Notes under the pieces: generated by a model | Databases searched by the model: none | Told to the model about the DNA's origin: nothing | The model's input: only the letters and a program-made list of their open reading frames with translations | Program-made: the position numbers and the translations under genes | In this document: in pieces, positions 1-10,100 of the stretch | Layout of the letters: each line of letters opens with the position of its first letter | Numbering within the stretch: the stretch's first letter is position 1 | From: Brienomyrus brachyistius | Taxonomy: Eukaryota; Chordata; Actinopteri; Osteoglossiformes; Mormyridae | Assembly (NCBI RefSeq): GCF_023856365.1 | Contig: NC_064540.1 | Span: 15,215,191-15,279,190 of the forward strand | Length of the DNA stretch: 64,000 bases | Reading direction: 5' to 3'

Positions 1-419
1 TGCAAAGAAAGTAAATTCAAAGAAAATCATTCCAGTGAGAAATGGGACAAATGAAATGGGAAAAATAAACCTACAGATCTCTGGGGGGCCACGACCAGGT
101 TTTTTAAATTTATTTATTTTTTTGTGAGCATGGTATACTAATTCATAGTCACAATTTAGCTTAAAATGCCCAAGAAATACCAGATCACTGTCCCAAATAC
201 CCTGAAATGTGCACACAATTTACCATTCTTCATGCTTTCCGTCTCCCATTTTGAGTTTGCGGGCTATTTGTGCCTGCAAAGCCAGGAGCTGGAATCTTGG
301 GAATGTGATCTATCCATCCGCACAGAATTTGCTGGCGTACAAAAACTACTGTACCAACAGGAGCTGAGGCCTTTGGCAAATAATGCAAGGAAAACCATTA
401 TTAGAATTACAGCTAGAAT

Positions 420-560
420 TACAGGCAGAAACACCACTGCTTGAGAGAGATGTCTAAGGGTCAGGAGAGCCCAACTGAGATTATGAATTACGGGCAGAAA
501 GGTGTCTCTCTCAAGTTGTGGTCTAAGGGTCAGGAAAGTCCATCTGAGATTAATGAAAAC
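420..560. repeat. Imperfect ~69-bp tandem duplication
   Basis: The segment containing GGCAGAAA, GTCTAAGGGTCAGGA and CTGAGATTA occurs twice, with GTCTAAGGGTCAGGA starting at 452 and 521. The copies differ at many positions, so it is an old duplication. Confidence 0.7.
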
Positions 561-1316
561 AGGTTTGGGGGACACAGTCCAGCATCGGCACACGCAGTGC
601 CACGCCATACCTCTTCCGTGATCACAGATTGCAATCCGAGTGCTATTGTTGCTTGGTAGACCACATCATCTATCAGAGTTTTGTTTCTGATGCTGCATGA
701 TGCCATCTGCAGCTCTAAAATGAGCCTAAAAAACATCACCCTTCAGAGACGACAAACGCTTTTTTGGAAACGTAAAGTGCTGAAAATTTTCCATTTCAGA
801 AACCTGAGCGTAGAAATGAGACCATCATATGTATATGAACGGCGTAAAATCATAATGAGCGGCATGCCGTGGCATCTGCCGGGCATCCATTCGGGACCAG
901 CGTTGGCATGACAAAATGCATCTCGGCGCCATAACAGTAAGAAAACAGCTCAATTAGTTCAAGCCGCAATCTCGGACCCAGTATTGATTTTGGGAGATGA
1001 AGACTGGCAGATGAGAGGTTTTTCAATCAAGCGGCACCTTCACAGAAGGTGAGGATGAGGCCAGTTACACTCGGCTCGGCAAAAACAAACAAACACAAAA
1101 ACACCCGACGCAAATACGCAAACGACAGCAAGATATTCGTTTATAGTAATGACTCCCCTATGGACTACTAATGGAGCAAAATCCTCGTTAGGCGAGGGAG
1201 TCCCACGACGCTCTGGAACTCTGCGATGTCTGCGTTGGTGTCCTGCCGGGCGGATCAATCACATCAAAGCCAAGAGAACTCCCCGGACAGTCAGAATCCA
1301 TTTCCAAATTAATCTC

Positions 1317-1339
1317 GGGGGGGGGGGGGGGGGGGGGGG
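1317..1339 (+). repeat. Poly-G run, 23 G
   Basis: 23 uninterrupted G. The run can form G-quadruplexes and is also a place where read length errors are likely. Confidence 0.95.
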
Positions 1340-1851
1340 CATTTCTTCTGGGACTTATTGGGAGCTATAGCTCCGTCACACCAAACTTAAGCAGTAAATG
1401 AAATCATTATTTGTAACGGGAGGCTGTTATTTGCGCAGAATAATCCAGTATATCATCTACAGAGCACAGATTCAACACGGATCCTGGATTCAGTGCCATT
1501 TCACGGCACATAAATTGGCAATGTGGGGACCGGGCCAAGATGGACTTCTCCACCGGGAAGAAGAACATTGGAGCTGCTGTGGAAAATTGTTCATTAGCTC
1601 ACTGGGCCTCGCTCTTCCCTGCAATTTCAGTGCACGCTCGAGAGGAGAGCATTCCGGGAGATGACGATCCAGAAGCCCGAGCACATCTACACACTAATAT
1701 AACACGCAAGAGACGGCGACAGCAGCTAATGCGCAGTTATACGTGTGAGATAGACGGCTGAGGTGACTTAGCGTGACTGATTCCAGTCACTATGCAGATG
1801 TTAGCAAGAGAGGGACAATAAAGGGCTTTTTGCTAAAGACACATTCTTCAG

Positions 1852-2410
1852 CTTTCCATTCGCTCTGCTGCCTGTCTGTGCACGCACTCTCCGGCTTTCC
1901 ATTCGCTCTGCTGCCTGTCTGTGCACGCACTCTCCGGCTTTCCATTCGCTCTGCTGCCTGTCTGTGCACGCACTCTCCGGCTTTCCATTCGCTCTGCTGC
2001 CTGTCTGTGCACGCACTCTCCGGCTTTCCATTCGCTCTGCTGCCTGTCTGTGCACGCACTCTATGGCTTTCCATCCGCTCTGCTGCCTGTCTGTGCACGC
2101 ACTCTATGGCTTTCCATTTGCTCTGCTGCCTGTCTGTGCACACACTCTATGGCTTTCCATTTGCTCTGCTGCCTGTCTGTGCACACACTCTATGGCTTTC
2201 CATCCGCTCTGCTGCCTGTCTGTGCACACACTCTATGGCTTTCCATCCGCTCTGCTGCCTGTCTGTGCACACACTCTATGGCTTTCCATCCGCTCTGCTG
2301 CCTGTCTGTGCACACACTCTCCGGCTTTCCGTTCGCTCTTCTGTGTGTCTGTGCACACACTCTCCAGCTTTCCATTCACTTTGCTGTGTGTCTGTGCACA
2401 TACTCTCCAG
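1852..2410. repeat. Minisatellite, 43-bp unit, 13 copies
   Basis: The unit starts CTTTCCATTCGCTCTGCTGC and ends GCACGCACTCTCCGG. Period 43 was checked at 1852 and 1895. Left copies carry CACGCACTCTCCGG, middle copies CACACACTCTATGG, and the last copies diverge. This gradient shows local spread of variants. Long ORFs on both strands arise from the repetition and are not proposed as genes. Confidence 0.95.
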
Positions 2411-2491
2411 CTCTGCTGCTCGTGAAGGCTCCCAATGAGCTAAGGAAGCTTCTCCCTCACTCTGCATTTCTCTCCCTCCCTCTCACTTTCT

Positions 2492-2610
2492 TCTGATCTC
2501 TCTCTCTCTCTACCTATCTCCCTCCTTGTCTCTCTCCCTCCCTTTCTCACTTTCTTTCTCTCTCCCTCTCTCCCTGTCTCTCGCTCTCCCTCCTTCTCTT
2601 TCTACCTCAG
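2492..2610 (+). repeat. Polypyrimidine (CT-rich) tract
   Basis: Nearly pure C/T sequence dominated by CTCT and CCCT. It can form triplex DNA in principle. Confidence 0.85.
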
Positions 2611-2747
2611 GCCCCAGATGTAGCTTGAAGCTCAGGGGCACAATAGCAGCGAACTGCCCAGACCTGACACACGCATCCCTGGTCCAGATCCTAGCCACCA
2701 GGTGGATCTCTGTAGTCTGACTCTGTCCCAAATGTGACTATTCAACC

Positions 2748-2772
2748 GGGGGGGGGGGGGGGGGGGGGGGGG
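2748..2772 (+). repeat. Poly-G run, 25 G
   Basis: 25 uninterrupted G, the longest pure G run in the window. Confidence 0.95.
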
Positions 2773-3058
2773 CTTTGGCTCGACCACGATCAGGCAGTTT
2801 GGCTGGGCTTGTGCCACAGCCCAGACCACCCACTGTGACGGTGTTACTACATGAGTGAATGAACAGGCAACAGGTAAACATGCAAAAATCTAACGAGGGA
2901 TTGTGGGTTTCATTCCTTCACTCAACTAGATTATTTAGCTAGAGTGAGGGGAAAAAATGAAGCTAAAAAGATAATAACCACAAATAATACACTATGCTAA
3001 AGTGGACGAAACAGTGAAATCTGATGTGAAACCGAGGATTTGTGTTTAATGCCCCCCT

Positions 3059-3646
3059 CTGACAGTGGGGACTAACAGCGGTGCGTCCACGGGGGATCAT
3101 CTGACAGTGGGGACTAATGGCGGTGTGTCCACAGGGGCCCCTCTGACAGTGGGGACTAACGGCGGTGTGTCCACAGGGGTCCCTCTGACAGTGGGGACTA
3201 ACGGCGGTGTGTCCACAGGGGACCATCAGACAGTGGGGACTAACGGCGGTGTGTCCACAGGGGTCCCTCTGACAGTGGGGACTAACGGCGGTGTGTCCAC
3301 ACGGGACCATCAGACAGTGGGGACTAACGGCGGTGTGTCCACAGGGGCCCCTCTGACAGTGGGGACTAACGGCGGTGTGTCCACAGGGGTCCCTCTGACA
3401 GTGGGGACTAACGGCGGTGTGTCCACACGGGACCATCTGACAGTGGGGACTAACGGCGGTGTGTCCACAGGGGCCCCTCTGACAGTGGGGACTAACGGCG
3501 GTGTGTCCACAGGGGCCCCTCTGACAGTGGGGACTAACGGCGGTGTGTCCACAGGGGCCCCTCTGACAGTGGGGACTAACAGCGGTGTGTCCACAGGGGT
3601 CCCTCAGACAGTGGGGACTAACAGCAGTGTGTCGTTAGGGGCCCTT
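3059..3646. repeat. Minisatellite, 42-bp unit, 14 copies
   Basis: The unit starts CTGACAGTGGGGACTAACGG and ends with variants of CACAGGGGYCCCT. Period 42 was checked at 3059 and 3101. Because 42 is divisible by three, a frame stays open on both strands (14-residue repeats with GTNGGVSTG on plus). There is no conserved domain or plausible flanking exon, so it is called a repeat and not a gene. Copies vary between GGGACCATCAGA, GGGTCCCTCTGA and GGGCCCCTCTGA. Confidence 0.93.
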
Positions 3647-4764
3647 CAGACCGCAGATTGATGAGCTGCTTTGTGTTGGAGGCGATAAGCCTGAAAGCTA
3701 ACATCCTGAATGACTCTCTCAGCGCTTCAGCTATCGATTGCAGATGTAATTTAATGCGGACAGAGGAGGAGACTTGATCAGGTTTCTGTCCTACGCCTCC
3801 AACCCCCCTGGGGCCAAAAATAAAGTAGCTTTGAAAAGCAATGAATCAGTGTAAACCTACTGTTATTTAATTATTTCTTAAAGTTTTACAGATTTAAATA
3901 GAACGGATATGGCGGGGTGGGGTGGGGGTGGGGGGGGGTGTTGTAATCACAGCCCATGACTGCAGGTGGCCACAGACACCTGACGAAAATAGAGGGGAAA
4001 TTTTTTGTGCCATTTTAGAAGAGAATTTCACTCCATGCCATCTAACTGGGGGCCTTTCTTGTCAGCACAACATTAATGGAACCACTTATATAGCTACTTT
4101 ACCTCTTTAAATACACTGTTCTGGGTACAGCATATCACAGGACCACAGCAAAGCCAACGAGATGAAAAGCTTATTAATAAGAAGACTAAGCACATCTGAT
4201 CCCGCCGTACTTGCATACCGACTTGCTCATTTCACAGGAGACATCCCATCCACAGCAGAGCGCTTTCCCCCTGTCAGCTCCTCGCTCTAATCCATCAGCT
4301 CATTACTTCCTAAGACACTCGACAGTAACAGAAAGTACCCAGCTCCTTAAGCAATCAAACAGCAATTACTCGTTTTAATAAACTCAACGACTGTGTGTTC
4401 TCTGGTTGTCTGGAGATTATTTCCTAGCAACAGCCAAATCATTGTGTGTCCCCCCCCCCCCAGATGAAAACATGAAGGTGAGAGTTCTTGTGGAGACACG
4501 GACACCAAGTGGCAGTGGCACGCAAAGGGGTGTCGAAGGAGAGAGCTCATCCGGACCAAATCCTGAGGTCACGTGCTACAGGAAGACAAAGGACCTCAGT
4601 GCCTCTTCTGACAAAGACACACAAACCCCCAGCCCCATAGACACAGCTGTCAGTGAGGCAGAAACTAACAATCCACCGGTAGCGATTTTAATGATCCATA
4701 TCCACGTGACATGAGAGCTGCCTTGTCCATGTCTTCAAAGCGAGCAAGTACTGGACAGTATACC

Positions 4765-4819
4765 CTGAATACTCAGGTATTTACTGAATACTCAGGTATT
4801 TACTGAATACTCAGGTATA
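4765..4819. repeat. 19-bp tandem repeat, 3 copies
   Basis: CTGAATACTCAGGTATTTA is repeated head to tail at 4765, 4784 and 4803 (last incomplete). Each unit contains the imperfect palindrome GAATACTCAGGTATT. Confidence 0.85.
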
Positions 4820-5164
4820 ACGTTAATGTAATAACGTTATCTGACCCAGAACATCTGTTGCCTTCCAGTATCTGCCCTCCGCATGCGATTCAGACACCTC
4901 AGCTCTCCTGAGACCCCCAAGCTCGATTCGTGTTTGACGCACCGTCACGGAATAAAGGCTGGACCCACAGAAGGCTGCCGTCTCCCCTTTGATGCATTAT
5001 CCAGCGGAGCGGTTTGTTCCCGGGTGCCGTCTGCGATGCCTGGTGAACTCCACAGGCCCAAGGTAGTGCCCATGTGCCAGCAGAGCGCTGCTGGCTGTCT
5101 GTCAGGCCCTGTCCGAGGTGAGAATCTGCCCTAAGTCAAAGTGAAAGCCGTTGCTATTACTACA

Positions 5165-5366
5165 GATGCACCAATCGATCAGTAAGTGACCGGAAATGGC
5201 CGATATTAACCTCTACCGGTGCTAACTTAGAATCGACAGTCTAAATATTAATATTGCAAGCCGATCAACTAGTTCATCAACTAAAGTTACTTTTTGTCCC
5301 AATTCAGCTTCCATCCACAGTCGTTTCCCCTGGAGAACCAGCCAAGGAAAAAACAATCGGTGCATC
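5165..5366. mobile_element. Putative MITE with GATGCACC inverted ends
   Basis: GATGCACCAAT at 5165 is mirrored by ATCGGTGCATC ending at 5366, about 200 bp apart, with no coding content between. Ends of this GATGCACC type occur in short non-autonomous hAT-like elements of fish. A target duplication was not recognised. Confidence 0.4.
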
Positions 5367-6323
5367 GCTGGCTGCTGCAGTGGGTCTAATGGGCGCGTTA
5401 TGGCCTAGATGTCCGAATCCTTGAAGAGTGCCGTGTTGGTGAGACACAACTAACGGTCGCGGTGCAGGGGCAAGGCAGCTTACTGCACTGTTAGCACTGC
5501 GCTACCATGCAGTGGAGAAACCGTGCACCCAATTGTATACTTAAACATACTGTATACTTGTCGTAACGAATGATGTCCCACACCGCAGAGACAGCGTGAG
5601 GAAGATAAAAACGACAATGACTGTAAGACTGAGCACCAAAAACCCAGCACAAAGGCCGGGGGGGGGGAACAAAGCGAGGGGAGCACCGGGTGGGGAACAG
5701 GGCAGGACTACGCAGCAGCGCCCCACGCCGCACCACACCGCATCACTCCAAAGGAACACGACAACTACATGCGCTTCTGCATTTTTCCACCATCGTAATA
5801 TGCAGCGCCTCGAGGTAATGAGAAAGGACACCCCCACGAGTTCCCCGCTCACCAGGATGATCACCCAGAGAGATTACCCTCAGCCGGCCCGTGTCATGAC
5901 AGACCCGGTTTGAACCACTACGAGGGGAACTTAAAGACTCGTCGTCAGAAAATTGAAGCGGAGATGTAAGTGGGGGTTATCTTTCCAGGGACGGAGTAAT
6001 TAACATCCCCACCACAAAGCCAGCGAGTCGGAAAACCTCAAAAAAACCAGAAATCCCTATGAAATGCAAATTCATCTCGCACGCCGCCGAGGATTACTGT
6101 CAATCGCAGAGTTATGCCAGCAGGGGGCGGCATTTACGGCGATAATTAAGCGCATGCTAACGGCAAACTCGCAGACAGGACATCGATGTACCATTATGGT
6201 GATTACAGGACTGCACATTTCAGAGGGTTTAACAATCTGAAAGTGGCAAATTATCAGAACTGAGATGTGGGGAAGACTCTTCACTGTGTTATGGATTGCG
6301 ATAAAGGAATTAATGAATTACAT

Positions 6324-6339
6324 AAAAAAAAAAAAAAAA
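6324..6339 (+). repeat. Poly-A run, 16 A
   Basis: Simple A run shortly before the SINE-like element. Confidence 0.9.
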
Positions 6340-6392
6340 GAGCATGAAAATCACAAAAATAAGATGCATATTCCTTCTAAATACATACAGGA

Positions 6393-6731
6393 CGGGGGCG
6401 GCATGGTGGTGCAGTGGTTAGCACTGTTGCCTCACACCTCTGGGACCCAGGTTCGAGTCTCCGCCTGGGCCACATGTGTGTGGAGTTTGCATGTTCTCCC
6501 CATGTCGTTGTGGGGTTTCCTCCGGGTACTCCGGTTTCCCCCCACAGTCCAAAAACATGCTGAGGCTGATTGGATTTGCTAAAATACACCATAGGTGTGC
6601 ATGTGTGAGTGAATGGTGTGTGAGTGTGCCCTGTGATGGGCTGTTCCCTGCCTCGTGCCCATTGCTTCCGGGATAGGCTCCGGATCCCCTGCGACCCAGT
6701 AGGATAAGTGGTTTGGAAAATGGATGGATGG
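6393..6731 (+). mobile_element. SINE-like element (tRNA-derived head, ATGG tail) with 10-bp target duplication
   Basis: The element begins CGGGGGCGGCATGGTGGTG. Its head carries a polymerase III A-box-like TGGTGCAGTGG and a B-box GGTTCGAGTCTC, and the tail ends in ATGGATGGATGG. ACATACAGGA occurs directly before (6383-6392) and after (6732-6741), a clean target-site duplication. Related copies in this window lie near 25.5, 58.0 (minus) and 63.0 kb. It is a widespread teleost-type interspersed repeat; I do not assign a database name. Confidence 0.8.
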
Positions 6732-7038
6732 ACATACAGGAAGTTGGATAGAGTTGATTGGAAGAGGATTCATTTAGAGTAAGGCTAACACACACATACT
6801 CGACAATACACATGACATTGACAACGACAGGAAGTCAGGCCCTCTGGGAAATACCTCATCCGAAAGACCGTGCTGTGCATGTGGGCTGTGCTTTGGTGCT
6901 CGGTCTCCATGACGATGTAACAGACAGTTCCTCTTACTTTAAGCACTTCCATTACAAAAACTAACTGAAATGGAACCATCGTTACAGTAGAACGACAGCG
7001 GGACTCCGTGGGGGAGGGCTCTATGACGGGACACCCAC

Positions 7039-7181
7039 CTTGGGGTCGGCCGAGAGCAGCTTGAAGGCCTGGTACACCTGACTCTCCTTCACGCCGCCCC
7101 CCAGGTCCAGGAAGTTGGCCGGCTTGCCACCGTGGAGGTCGATGATGTCGCAGGTGGCCATGGCCAGGCCAGCGCCGTTCA
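7039..7181 (-). CDS. SUCLG2: SUCLG2 exon 9 (CoA-ligase domain start)
   Basis: This 143-nt exon has the acceptor CCTTGCAG and the donor CCCAAG|GTGGGT, phase 0 at its end. After the split Val codon it encodes [20 protein letters not shown], then [20 protein letters not shown] and LLSADPK. The [11 protein letters not shown] and GGGVKE turns form the beta-subunit half of the active site that receives the phosphohistidine. The next exon is expected beyond the left edge and was not found. Confidence 0.97.
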
Positions 7182-10100
7182 CTGCAAGGGCAGGACTCAG
7201 GTCAGCTGCACTTCAGCTCCTACTGCGCGAGATCATGGCGCGGACACACGGCCCAGCAAGGCTGCGTCTGACGTCTGTCAGGGCCCCCACAAGCTAGGCA
7301 GCTACAGAAGCCGGGGACACCTCATTAACATCTATGAGAATATCTGCCTTCCTCTGCATGCATATTGTATTTTATTTAATAAGCAGCCTCAGGATTGGCT
7401 GCTTCATGTTGCCAGCCCGCCTCTTATCCTGGTGCCTTTCCCAGGCCAGGGAACACCGTGAGCGTCCCTTCCAGGAATAACAATCACCTGCGCATGCCAA
7501 AAGTTAGACGCTAGCGAGGAAAGCGAGATGAATTGGGGGTATTTACAGGTGCCCAAAGCTGAAATCTCAGCCTCTCTGCCACTGTCTCTGCCAGTTTAGC
7601 TGGCGAGCCGTGAAGCCATCCTAGCTGGCATGAAAGGAAATTTAGCTTAACAGCTGTCACCCAGGTGGGGGGGCTTTGGTGTAGACTCGACATCCCATAC
7701 CACTGAGATTCTCCTGGCCCACTCACCAAAACAAGCGATGTTCCCGTCCAACCCAATGTACTTCAGGTCGTATCTGGCGGCCTCCGTCTCAATGGGATCG
7801 CTCTCTGTCATGTCATCCATGGCGAACACGGCCTTCTGTCGAAACTCGGCATTGTCGTCGAAGTTGATTTTGGCGTCAAAGCAGACAACTGTGGGAGAGA
7901 GGGGCAAACAAGAAGTGAGGGTCAGGGGAGAGGAGAGGGGAGTGGAAGATGAGGGTCACGGGTAAGGGGTGAGGTGCAGGAGGCGTGGGAGCCGATGGTC
8001 AGGGGCAAGGAGCGGGGAGTGGGAGGCGACAGTCAGAGGCGAGGGGGGAGGTGCAGGGTGCGAGGATCAGGGGTGAGGAGCGGGAGTGGGAGGCGACAAT
8101 CAGACACGAGGGGGGAGGTGCAGGGTGCGAGGATCAGGGGTGAGGAGCAGGTGTGGGCACATAGTGTCATTTATAAACCACATTAAAACATCCACATGCG
8201 AATCCACATTCCGACAGGTATATTCTGTCAACTTACTAAAAATGAATGTAAAAAGGTGCGGCTTCTTGTTTCTCAGTCCTCAGCAGTGACTAAAATGACC
8301 CCTGCTTCCCTCCTTTCTTGCTGAAGCTGTGCCGGAGTGCTGACACATAGACTATAAAAAGTATGACACTCTATCTCACATGCGTCCTTCCGCATCTTCC
8401 CATGGTGTATCCATCACTGGGCCGTGAAGAACCATCAGTCCATGACTCACACAGTCTCCGGACTTCAGAGGGCAGGAATCAATCCGGCACCCTAAGGGTG
8501 TGAGGTTACAGTACCGCCCTGAGAGAACAAGCCACCCTAAGGGTGTGAGGTTACAGTACCCCCCCGAGAGACCATGCCACCCTCGAAGTGCATTTAGTGA
8601 ATGATTGTATTTTCATGAGTGACACTGACCATCGTATGCCACTTAAACAGTAGGAACAGATATATACCGAATAAAATATAAAACCTGTACCCCGACCCCC
8701 CCCACAACCATCACATCAGGCAGTAAAGACCTGCACAGTTTGCTGGCCCCAGAATAAAACAGCCATTTACAGGGGCTGAAGGGAGCTCACATCTGTCAGC
8801 AGCACATAAGCAGCGCAGAAAAACGACACAGTGGCTCTTTCCGGAACCCACTGTAAATTTACCCAGTAATGATTCTTCTCGGGGAAATAAAACCAGACTG
8901 CAGCCCCCAAAGCAATAAAGGAAGCCGGAGATGTGGCAGAGACGCCCATTAGAGGGGGGCTCCGGGCTGGGGAGTGGCCTGCATACTCCACTGAGCAATG
9001 CCGGAAAAGCATCCCTCTCAGAATCGGTACGTTCACCGAGGAACACGGCGCTCATGATCCTGAAGATGGGTCCGAACACGCCCCCCCCCCCCACTGTCAG
9101 TGACCAATGGCCAGCCCCGGCAGCGGAGCCTGCTCAGACAGTATCCCATGCCGACAGGCAGGGCCTAAACCCCGGAAAGCATGAGCCCCAGAAGGCCCCT
9201 CTACACGCCCTTGCGATCACACGGCGATCGCACCGCGCTCGCAGCTCCCTCGCACCACGCCATTTCATTAGTGAGCCTGAGGAGAAAAGGCACGAGGGGG
9301 GGGATCCTTCATCATACTCATGAGGGCCCCGCTGCTGCGTGTTCCCAGCAGAGGAAACGAAAGGACCATATTCCAGAGGGCCCCCCCATTATAAATCCAA
9401 GGGTGGCCCGCTGTTAATCATAGCAAGACGCCCCCTCGTTATTCTCACGGCCAGAAGGCCCCCCCTCTAATTCACATGTTCCACAACAGGGCGTGCAACT
9501 TGAAAATGCCGGAACTGCTTTTCAATAGATGCAGAGGTGAAGACATTCCACAGCGTTCACACTTAATACAGGACCTGCTTAAACACCAGAGAGTTCTGCA
9601 GGTGGGAATCTTTATCAGAAGAAAGCCACCGCGGCGTCTCCCCTGGGACCACCGGCACGCAGCCCGCGGGGGGGGGACGCTTGTACCCGAGCTGCTAGGA
9701 GAGGTGCTAATGTGCTCGTATTTCAGATGGGCGGAGGGAATGGTGAAGAAACCGGAGCAGCAAAGTGGGACTCTTGCCGGGACCTTACCTCGCCCCTCGG
9801 GGGTCTCTCCGAAAGGATTCACTTCAACTTGAGTTGCGTCGACTTTCAGGAACAGATCATAGAGCCTCTTGATCTGATCGGCAGCCTGCATGAACCGGAG
9901 GGAGGAGAGCAATTAATCACCCTGGAGAGAAGATCTCCTGCGGAGTGCGGAGCATGCAAAAGCCAGGAGGCCATATGCAGCTCCTCCCATAAACTGAGAA
10001 AGGTGCATCCATACACACACATACACACATGCATGCATGCACACGCACATACACATACACATACACACGCTATAGGTGCAATCACGTACGTACAGGAACA

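Larger units (their letters stand above)
1..7038. other. Probable SUCLG2 intron 9 sequence, no exon found
   Basis: No segment matching the C-terminal ~77 residues of SUCLG2 was found on the minus strand, so this stretch is probably intron 9. It holds two minisatellites, two poly-G runs, a pyrimidine tract, a MITE-like element and a SINE-like element, listed separately. The remaining unique sequence shows nothing recognisable. Confidence 0.55.
7889..9788 (-). other. SUCLG2 intron 7
   Basis: 1900-bp intron with GTAAGG donor and CCACAG acceptor. It contains a purine-rich imperfect repeat (7900-8157), a 45-bp tandem repeat (8488-8580) and short C runs. No other feature was seen. Confidence 0.9.

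Noticed and set aside
1773..2496. Long ORFs on both strands (up to 221 codons, Cys/Leu-rich) over 1773-2496
   Set aside because: They are translations of a 43-bp minisatellite; the same array is open in several frames and shows no domain or splice context.
3065..3661. 198-codon plus-strand ORF of GTNGGVSTG repeats and a 157-codon minus-strand ORF
   Set aside because: The 42-bp repeat unit is divisible by three, which keeps frames open on both strands; there is no other coding evidence.
6393..6731. Functional tRNA gene at the A/B-box region of the element
   Set aside because: The head lacks a complete cloverleaf and is part of a multi-copy interspersed repeat.
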